A DNA stretch of 64,000 nucleotides, taken from the NCBI GenBank assembly GCA_902749685.1, contig CACVKW010000065.1, positions 62,001-126,000 of the forward strand. The letters run 5' to 3'. Below are positions 15,001-25,500 of this stretch, piece after piece. The position numbers and the translations under genes were made by a program. The notes below the pieces were generated by a model. The model was not told the origin of the DNA. It saw only the letters and a list, made by a program, of their open reading frames with translations, and made no database searches. This DNA comes from Olavius sp. associated proteobacterium Delta 1 (lineage in GTDB: Bacteria; Desulfobacterota; Desulfobacteria; Desulfobacterales; JAFDCJ01). The stretch's first letter is position 1. The number at the start of each line of letters is the position of its first letter.

Positions 15001-16500
15001 CAACATGTCGACATAGGTAAAGGCTCCCAGGACCACGTCCGAGAGACCCTCTTGATTGATGACTTCCACGGCGGCCGGACCGGCATAGTTGGGCACCGTG
15101 CGCGCTTCGATGCGGTCGTAGGCTTCACCGGACGACGCGGCGGTGATCACCTGGTCGATCACCAGGCGCTGCCCGCCCAGATAGAGGGCCGGATTCTCAC
15201 CGAAGTGGAGTCCGGTGACCACCACGGCCGTATTGCCGTCGATGCCGCCGGTGGCCGGCACGATGGCCTGGATATCCGGTGCGGTCGAACCGCTGGCGGG
15301 CGTGGTGGCAAAACCGAAGGTGTAATCGGCTTTGAGCGGCAGTCCCGTCAGGGGTGCCAGACCCTGGGCGACCGTTACGAAATACTGCATGTTGGCCAGG
15401 AGTTCCTCGCCCGGCAGGAGCGTAATTTCAACAAAGCGCCGCGCCGGCTCCCCGTCGCGCATGGCAAAGGCCACATCAAACAGGGCGCTGACATCTTCAC
15501 CCAAAAACGGGTCCATGACGTTGACGCGCACGAATGCGCCCAGATCCGTGTCGGCCGGCAGAACGGCCGAAAGCTCAACCGAGATTTTTTCCAGAGCGGT
15601 GGCCACATTGCTCTCGGCCGTGGCGGGCGTGTGTGCCAGCACGCTCAAGGCCCCGAATTCGATGCGATCCAATCCCTGCATTCCAGCGGCGACCTGCAGC
15701 GCCCCGCGGGCCACGATCAGGCCGCGCGCGGCGAAATCAACTGCGCCGGCCCGGCGGTGAATCACGGCCGGTACCGTGGCGTCTTCAAGCGGCGTGTCCA
15801 GGCTGCCGAGATCGACGATCTCCACCACCGATTGGGCGGGCTTGTCCTCCTGGTCGGAGTAATGGACCGTCACATAGGCCTTGCCGCCGGCCACAAATGC
15901 GTCGTAGACCCCGTCGGGCACCAGATCGGCACGGGCGGGCCGCAGGTCTAGATTGCGCTCCAATTTGGGGTTGTACGGATCGCTGATATTAAAGATGTTC
16001 AATTGGGAAATCTGCCCGTCGCCTGCCATATCCGTCACGTAAACCCGTGTGCCCTCGATAAACAGACGGTTGGCCACACCCAGGGTGTCTCTGGAGGCAA
16101 CGATCGGCATGGTGGGATCTTTGAGATCGGCAATCACGATGCCTTCATGGGATGCGGCAATCACGGCAAAATGATCGAAGACGGCCACATCGCGCGTGAA
16201 TCCGTTGGGTTTGATATAGCCCACGTGATACGGGGCCGCCAGTTCGCTGATGTCCACCACCTGGACTCCGCCGTTGCCGTTGGCCGCCAGGACGAGGTCG
16301 TCTTTGCGGGCCACCCCGTATACATCCGGGTAGGGCATGTCCACCCGGCCCGTCAACAGGTAGGGCAGGCCGAATTGCTCATCCCCGTTGCGGACGGTAT
16401 AGATCAGCAGCTCGCCGCTCTCATTTTCCAGATAAACGCCGCCGGTCTCCGGATTTTCCTCAATTCCGAACTGCATGGCGGCGGCGAATTCGCTGGTCTT
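1..16500 (-). other. Super-repeat region: propeller / Big_5 / IPT-TIG modules
   Basis: Propeller-like stretches lie near 16.4-15.8, 14.5-13.5, 12.6-11.6, 10.6-9.3, 8.4-7.6, 6.6-5.6, 4.5-3.7 and 0.9-0 kb. Most are followed (reading N to C) by a Big_5-like segment with the pattern V..FN..(I/V)...L and then by IPT/TIG domains with GGxxVTIxGxGF signatures, for example VTGGTTVTIYGRGFEPG near 10.8 kb. The order recurs about every 2 kb, implying growth by duplication of a multi-domain unit. The sequences have diverged enough that no long exact DNA repeat is obvious. Borders are approximate. Confidence 0.65.
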
Positions 16501-19500
16501 GAGATCTGCGCCGGCGGTTGGGATTTGCCCCGATTTGGCCGCCAGCACGAAATCGGCGTCGGCGTAAAGCTCGCTGATGGTGCCCAAAAACATCTCGGAG
16601 GCGCCGGCCATCAGCTCGGAAAAAACATAATGGTCGCCGTCGGCCCCCTGGGCTTCGTTGGTATCATCGGCAATGAACAGGCCCGTGCGCGGGGTAAACT
16701 GCGGCTCGAATTCGGGGATGGTCAAGTTGCCGATCTCCGGCTCCAGCCGCATGGGATCCTGGGTGGACCAGGCCGCAACCAGCGCCCCGGTGCGGTCTTC
16801 GCCCCTGAACTGATCGACGGCGGTAAAGTAGACACTTTTGGAGGCGCCGAAATCCTCCGGCGCCGGCAGCAGAAATCGTCTTGCGCTGACGGGCAACCCG
16901 ATTTCATGGGTGGTTTCCCGGCTGACCGTGTGATTGGGGGTCACAATCCGGGCCACGGTGCGCACCCGCTCGTTTCTTTCAGCCGTGCGGCGCAGGATGT
17001 CGCCATCCACAAAATCGGCCCAATAAATGTAATAGTGGTTGTCCGGCTCGCTGGCCGGCGTGTTGTCGCCGTCCTGGCGGGCATCGTTTCGGAAAAGCTC
17101 GATCTCATTATCATGCAGGGGAAGCCATTCGCCGCTGTCGGCCGCCTGATATTCCTTGATAAACCGCATGTAAACCCGGCGATCGTCCTCCACCCCGATA
17201 TCGGCCACCCCCACCACGGGGCGGATCGATCGGCCGGCCGTCAGGATATCCTTGTCTATGGGCGCCAGCACCGAAAGCTTGGGCGCGACGGTGTCTTCTA
17301 TTTGGCCCACCCGCACGGTTTGGGAGCGGCCCGCCTGGCCGAGCACATCATAGGCGACGGCATATATCACGAACCCCTGCGCACCATCCGGCGGATTGAT
17401 CAGGGCGCGATAGACATGCTCCTGGGCCGCCGATCCGGTCAGCTCCGACCAGGAGCTGTAGGCGGTCTGAACCGGAATTTCATTGACATAAAAAACCACC
17501 CGGTCGATCCCGCTGACGCCAAGGTCATCGACGGCTTCCACAAACACTTCGATATCCTGCCCTTCGATGATGACGGATTCATCGTTGTCGGGCTTGATAA
17601 TGTCGGCCGTGGGCGGCTGGTCGGCCAATATCGTCAATCCGCGGGCGGCCGACAGCTGTGACGTGTACCCGTCCACGTCGACGGCCTCGGCCTTGAAGCG
17701 GATCCTCTGACCCACGTGTCCCGTCGGTACGGTGATGTGGAACTGGAAGGGGGCGGCTTCGTCCCGTCCGACTTTTTCGTATTCGGCCGCATCATCCTCC
17801 CCGCCGACCGCGCGGTAGAGGCTGGCCGCGTCGACGCCGGCCTCGCGGTCGCTGGCGACAACATGCACCACGATGCCGCGGCCTTCGGTGATTTCCGCCA
17901 GACCATTGCCCAGGTTAAACCCCCGGGAATCCAGGATCTGGATCTGTTCGACCTGGGGCGGCTGGTTGCGCACCAGGGTCACGGGGCGGCTGGTTTCGCT
18001 GTGGTTGCCGGCACCGTCGGTGGCGACAAAATTCATCTGCAGGGCCAACTGGTCGACCCCTTCAGCCCCGGCTCCCAGGTAATCGGCCAGCGACTTAACG
18101 GCGAGGGTGCCGATAAACGGCGGCTCCAGGAGCAGGCGCTGGGACACCTCTTCGGACGCCGCAAACTGGCCGTCGGCGTCCTTGTCGGCCAGCAACGCCA
18201 CCCGGACCGTACTGACGCGCACATTGTCGGTGACTTCGGCGGCAAACCGCAAGGTCCGCTTTTCCACCACTGTGGCCCCGTCAACCGGCGGTGCCATGAC
18301 GACGATCTCGGGCGCCGCCTCGTCCTTTCTGACGTGCACGATAGTGGGCGTCGGGGTTGACACGGAGCGGGCATCGCCCCCGAGGCGGATTTCAGTGGTG
18401 CTGGCCGTCAGGCTGAGATCCTTACCGGCCTGACCGTAGGGAATCTCAACCAGGAATTCGTAGGGGAACCGGGTGTCCGTAAAGGAGCGGTCGCCATTCA
18501 ACAGGCCCGCCACGTTCAGAACGACGCGATCGATCCCCACGTCATCGACGGCGTTGACCTGAACCAGCAAATAATCCCCTTCAATAATTTCGGACTCGTT
18601 GGGCGGCAGACCGATGGCCACGGCCGGCGGCTGATCTTCGACAATTTCCAGTTGAATGTCTTCCGTGGCCCGATGCTGGTCCAAATCACCGAATTTGGCG
18701 CCGTAGCTGTCGATGGCTTCCACGTGCAGCTGGAGCGTATTCTGGGCGGGGTCCGTAAAATCAAAGGCCGGGACCGTCACCTGAAACTGGTAGGGCGGTT
18801 GCCGCAGGAGAATATTGTAGACCTCCGCATTCCCGCTGCCGTGGGTGGCGGTCAGGCGCAGGGAGTCGATGCCCACATCGTCAAAGCTGTTGACATTGAC
18901 GACCAGGGCGCTTTCTTCGACGATCCGGCCGCCGTTGATGGGGGAGACAATGTCCACCACGGGCCGTTCATCGACCCGCACGGGGAAACTGACTTCGCGG
19001 GTGCGGTCGTTGCCCGACGCATCCCGCGCCACGACCTTAATCCACACGTCATACAGCACGTCGCCCGAGAGGGACAGATCGGGGATCTGCGGTCCGATTT
19101 CGTGGATGCGGTCTACGTGGATCAACTGTCTGTACTCCGGGGTGTCGATATTGACCGTGGTCACCGGCTCGAAGTCGCGGGCTTCGACGGCCTGTACAAA
19201 CCGGATGGGCTCGCCGTAAGGGCCGGGGCGATAGGTGCCGCCGGCCTCGCGGGCGCCATAGGCCACATAGGCCTCGAGCTGCGCCACCTTGACGTTGTCA
19301 TAGGCCCGGAATCCCAGGGTAAAGTCGGAAGCTTCCGTGGGACCGTAGCCCGGCTGCGGGCCGGTGATGGCCACTTCGGGATTGATTTCGTCCGCCGCGC
19401 CCAGGAACGTGATCTCATGGCGGTCGATGGCATTGTCGGAATCCTTGACCAGCGCCATCAGAGTGACCGGCTCATTGAAGCGGATCAGTCCCGAGGGCAC

Positions 19501-22500
19501 CTCCATGGTGTAGGCCAGCTGTTTGGCATAGGGGCTGTTGACCCGGCCGTAGTCATCGGCCAGGGCGACGGAATAATTCTGTTCGATGCCGTCGTACATG
19601 GCGGCAAAGGCCTGTTCGACGGCACCGTAGCCGCCGATGGCATTTTTCTGGTTGATGGCATCTTCGATATCTTCGACTTGCAGCTTGTTGCCATTGGCAT
19701 AAATCTCGATCCGATTTTTGCTGAGGATGCGGTCGTCGGTGGCCACCACGCCAACCTTGATGCGGAAGGTGCCTGCGACAATGTATTGATCCTGGGCGGG
19801 GGAGGTGACCCGGATCTGGGGCGCCATGTTGGTCAAGGGGTGGACCAGGAAGGTGCGCTTGGTTTGATGGCCGTAGTTATCGGTGATCGCCGCTTCGTAC
19901 TGGGTGGGTTCCGCCTGGTCAAAGGTGACTTCGCGGCCGACATCCGCTGCGGTAACCGGCGGTTTCGGGCAGGTCGTTCCAAAACCCTTGTGATATAGCT
20001 GGACGCGGTTTCCGGCCCGGTCCAGCCGATAGATGGTATAGTGATTGAGCCCGGAATCGTCCGCCAGGGATACGTCCAGCCTGAATTGTTCGCCGATGCG
20101 GACCCAGAATTCGCCGTAATTGACCCGCTCGGGGGTATCCAGCACTTTGCGGTATTTTCCGTTTACCTTGTAGGAGGAAAACGCGCGCAGGGTCAGCTGG
20201 GGGGGCTCGTTGGCGGCGATGGGAAAGGCCAGGGATTTCGTTTGGGCGGCACCGCTCATATCCTCGGCCTCCAGCAGGAGATCGAGCTCGCCCCCGGTGT
20301 AACTCAGCGGCACCTGGTAGGGGATTTTATAATCCTGGCGGCCATATGTGCCGCCAAATTCCCGTATCAGGTCGCCGTTTTCAAACAGCTTCAGCGTGGC
20401 AAACCCCTGCGAGTTGTCCTCGACCTCGACCTTCAGGGTGATTTGCTGCATGGGCACCAGGTTGATGCCGTTGGCCGGCGACAGGACCGTTACCGCGGGC
20501 GGCGCTTCATCGGGCACGGCCTTGCGTTGGGAGAGAACCGCCAGGGATTGCGGACCGCGGTCTTGCGAGAAGCGGTCAATGCCGTGGGCCAGGATCCGGA
20601 GATGATCGATATCAAAATGCGCAGGCACCGGAACCTTGGTACCGCGCTGACCCGTTTTAGCCCCCCCCAAAGTTCTCATTGGGTGGGCGGCCACCAGGGC
20701 GATGCGGTTTTCGTTGGATGCATCGATGACAAAGACGGAGATCAGGGCTTCATTCTGCGTCAATCCGCGGGTGCCGCGCTCGGCCTGGTAGTTGGCAAAG
20801 CGGCTCAGATTGCGTGAATCAATGCGGATGGCCTGCAAATAGGTCTCGACCGGCGTTGCGGTTGCATCCAACACTTCGGGAATAATCTCCACGAATGTGA
20901 TATCGGATGATGCGCTGAAGTTAATCAGCTCATTCAGGTTAACCCCTTCGGCGGCCGTGATTTGCCGCTTCTCCGTCAGGGCCTCGCATTCATCGTCATG
21001 GAAGGTGGTGATGTGATAGGTTACCGTGTGGTCGGGGCCGAAATCGATTCTGAGATGATTGTCGCCGTCCACCGGCCGGGTGGGGGCGGGCCAGACGGTG
21101 AGCCGGCCGTCGGCGGCCTGGATGTACGGATTGCCCTTAACGAGCAGGCGTCCCGGGAGCGGATCGGCCTCGGGATAGTTGAGGGTCACATAGGGACGGG
21201 CTGTGCTAAATTCATCGTTCTCCATAAACACGTGGCCGGAAGGATCACGGCTGCCGGTCGCGCCGAGATCTTTCAAAGACGTATACACCGGAAAATAGCG
21301 CAAAGGCGCCTGCTGGGTGACGTAATCATCCTCAATCCGGATGGTTTGAAATGCCAGGCTGCCTTTAACCAGGTCTTCGGCGGGTATCGGGTCCACTACG
21401 GAAAGGCGCGGCGGCTGGTCTTTTTTAACGTGGACGATTCTGACTTCACGGGCCTGGTTGCCGTAGGCATCCTGCGCTTCAGCCACCAGGGCAAATTGGT
21501 TGCGGGCTTCATCCAGGGGATCATAGGCCGACAAATCGATGTCGAGTCCGCCGGTCCCGACAAACGTGGTATTCAGCCCGCTTTCCTCTTTCAGGAGCTT
21601 GATCGGTTGATCATCGATGTAAACCCTGTAGGCGCTCAGGGAAATATCATCGGAGAACTGGACGTTGGCCGTCAGGGGCTGCCCTTCAAACACCTTTTCG
21701 GGCGGCTTGAGAATCCGGATTTCCGGCGCCTGCTCATCGCCGAGGATGGTAATATCGATGCCGGGTGTGGGGGTTGTGTTGATCCCGTGATCCGGCGCCT
21801 TGACGATAAACGTGAAGGTTTGACCGACATGGTCCAGATAGGAAAGGGGCAGGTTGATGCGGGCTTTGAAATCCATGTAGAAGCGCTGACCCACGATCAC
21901 CGAGCCGAAGGATTGGGGATTGGCGACGCGGATCGTTTCCACCCGGTCATTGCGTGAGAAAGCGGACCAGCTAAATATCGTTTCGACCCCGTCGCCGTCC
22001 ACCAGAACCGGGACAAGATCACCGATGTAGATATTGTCGTCGCCTTTGCCTTCGACCTTAAATGACGTCCCGGGGGTCATGCTGAAGGGGCCGTCCGGCC
22101 GATCCAGGCTGATTCTGGGTGCCTCCAGGTCATCCAGAATCTCCATGTCAAGCAGTTCCTCGGCCGTCAGGCCCCCGTCATCCGTCGCGCGAACACCTAT
22201 TTCCAGCGGAGCTTCAGCACCCTCGGGGCGGTGCGGAATCCGCATTCCGGCCGAAAGATAGCGCCCCCCTGACTGGGCCGCTGCGATGGCGGCGGAATTA
22301 AATGTTTTGGAAAAAAGGGTCTGATCGCCCTGCTCGATGAAGAACACGGCCGAGACCGCCTGGCGGTTGTCGGTGACCGAGGCCGTCAGGGTAAACTGTT
22401 CACCTTCAACCAGCCGCGAGCCCTGGGCCGGATTGCGGATTGAAATTTCGGGCGGCTCGTCACTGACAAGAAAATAGCGCCAATTTGTGCGTGATTCGTT

Positions 22501-25500
22501 GCCGAAAACATCTCTGGCCACCAGGGTGATCAACAATTCGTCACCAGACCCGGGCAGATCATAGGCGAAATGCCCGTTTGCGCTGCGACCGTCGAGATTG
22601 ACGGCATAAATGGGGCTGTCGGCCACGAGCAGCTCTAATGCGTCCAGCGGCGATTCATCGACGGCCTTCCAGCGGATGGCTACCTGTTCGCCGTGGAAAA
22701 GGGAGGACCCCTGGATGGGCTGGCTGATGCCCGCCAGGGGAGCGGCGGTGTCGGCCGCCAGCTGGATTTCAAAATTAAAGGGACCGGCCGCATCCGACCG
22801 CCGGCCGCGGTTGTCAATGGCCGCAATGGCGGCTCTGACCGTATGGGAATCATTGGTAAGGCCCAGCGCCGCAAGATCCAGCGCAAACGTCGCCTGGACA
22901 TTGGTTCCCGGGAAGTTCAAAGGCTTGATTTCAGAAAGCGCACTGGTTGGCGCGCCATCCACGTAATAGGCAACCTCCAGGGTTGCGACGCCCAGATCGT
23001 CTCTGGCCTGAATATCCAGGGTTACCTGGTCCCGGGCAAAATAACGCTCCCGGTCGCTGCCCACCTGAACAATGCAGGGGGCCTGGTCCGGGCCGACGGC
23101 GATCACCATGGCAGCCGTGGATGAATTGCCCGTGCGGTCGGTGGCCGTAACCTCCACCGGGTACCGATCATGCTCAAGGCCGGCCGTTTGGGAAAAGAGT
23201 GGGACGCGGACCAGCTTCAAAGCGGAAAAAGCACGCAGCGCGCCCGGTATCTGCTGGGGCGCAAACGCATCCCCGGTCAGCACGTGCTCCGGGTTGCCGG
23301 TGAGAACATATTGGCTGCCCTGCTGTTCGATACCTCTGAGCTCGAGGCGATTGACTTCCACGTTGTCATAGCCGGCGATCTTGACCACGATTTCGCTCTC
23401 TTCGATGACCTCGGCCAGGGGATCACCACCCTCGGTGGCGGTAATTTCCGGGGAGACGATATTGACCACCGGCGGCTGTTCGTCTTGGCCCAGGGTGACA
23501 AAGACATTCGCGCTGCGGGTTTCCTGGTTGCGGCTGTCCACGGCAACGGCAAATATTTTAAGGGATTGCTCGACCGTCAATCCCTCGATGGTTTCGTATT
23601 GATAATTAAACGGAAACCTTGTGTCCGAGCCTGTCAGGCGGTCTGCCACATAAAAATCCACCCGCTGAACTTTGATGTCATCGGTGGCATCGGCCCGGAT
23701 TTCAATGGGCAGTCCGGCCACAAAATGGGCGCCGTCCACCGGATGGGAAACCGCCACGCCGGGGGCTTGATCCGCTTTGACCGGAAGCTTGAGCTCCTCC
23801 GTCTTCGATACCAGTCCGTGAAAATCGACGGCCTCTAGATGAAAACGCAGGGTTGTCCCCAGCATCTCTTCAACCACGGGGATCTCAAATGTGTGGGTGG
23901 CTTTCTGAACGCCGAAGCTGCCTGAAAATCGCCCTTCTTTGTCTTCGTAGCGGAAGATATCCACCGCCTCCCCGTTCAGATAAAGCGCCAGATTCAGGCC
24001 GATGCTGAGCGTGTCATCCGCCATTTCGGCCCCGATCCGAACGGTCTGCCCGACGCTGGCCGACGCCCCGGCCACCGGGGCGGTGATCGCCACCGCCGGG
24101 GGACTGTTTTCGATGATGCGGATCAAACGGCCCTCGGTACTGCCCGTGCCGCCGCTGCTGGTATGGGTGACCGCATATGCGGCGCGGCTGGTTTCGGCCG
24201 TCGATGTGGCGTCCACGATGCCGTCAAAGCGCCAGATCTCAAAGGTGGCTGTTTGTCCCGGACCGGTGGCGCGCTCCTCGTAACGGGGGAAATAGCTCTC
24301 CCCTAAAAGCTTGCCGTCCAGATAAAATTCGACGTAGGAAATACCGCTGCCGGAAAATGTGTCTGCCACCTCCAGCGCCCCCTGGTAGCGGATCGGGCTG
24401 CCCTCGACAAACCGCTGCATGGCGATGGGCGCCTCCATCTGAACAGCGGGAACCTGAACCTGCAGGTCAGCCAGAACCTTGACCGGTTTATCCGGCGTCG
24501 CATGCTGCTGACCGGCCGTATCCAGGGCGACGGCGCGGAATTTAAGGGTTTGGTTAATCAGCGTTTCGGGTATCTCCATGCTGAGTTCGTAAGGCGGATT
24601 CTGACGCACGCCGATCTCGCTGCCGTCCATTAGAAAACGGACTTCGGCCACACCCACATCATCGGTCGCCGCCGCACTCAAATTCAGGGAGTTGCCCGCT
24701 TTTACCCGGGACGGGAGATCGAGCTTGAGCTCCGGTATGGCATCCAGGGCCACCACCGGAACATCGGCCAGGATATCGGGCTGGTGTTTCAAGCGTACGG
24801 TCAGCTGAACCGGTGTGGAGCCGGGGACAATGGCTTTGGCCAGGACTCCCTTGCTTTGATCGATATCGACAATACCGGCGGCGCTGTCTGCGAGCAGGAA
24901 TTCAAGCGAGAACTGCGAGCTGATCTCGGACCGGCTGCCGTCATCGAACACGCCGACGACTTTGGGCCAGGGAAAACGCGCGTTCAGCCGCTCGAGCACC
25001 CACTGCCCCAGCTCATTTAATCCGTCAACGTTGAGCGACGTGAGATACTTGCTCAAATCGACTTCCACCGGAATGTCGACCGGATCCAGATCGGGGTAGC
25101 TCACCGTAATCGTAACACTTTCGCCGGCGGTTTCGGCCAGGGGATAGACAATGCCGCCGCTGGTAACGGCAATCAGATCCGGGTGGGAGGAGGCATAGCC
25201 GGCAGCGGTGCCAAGCCCGGGCAATGGGGTTTGACCCCTGAACTGAAAATCCACCGAAGGCGTCAGGGTGGCGGTCTCCAGCAGGTTCGTAAAAATAATC
25301 CGGGAAGGCTGCACCTGGAGGTTCGAAGCCTTTTCCACCACATCTTTGCCGGTAAAGGAAATTTTGGACAGTGAGCTCTGGTTGCCCGACGCGTCGACGG
25401 CGACGATGTCCACCAGCACGACGCCGTCGTGAGCAATGGCGGCCGCACTTAGATTTGAGGTTACCGCCACGGCCAGCTCGAAGCGATCCTGATCGTTGCG

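Noticed and set aside
16003-17661. Plus-strand ORF of 552 aa
   Set aside because: Antisense shadow of the giant gene; no start signal and no recognisable domain. The same applies to 18652-19998 and 6091-7275.
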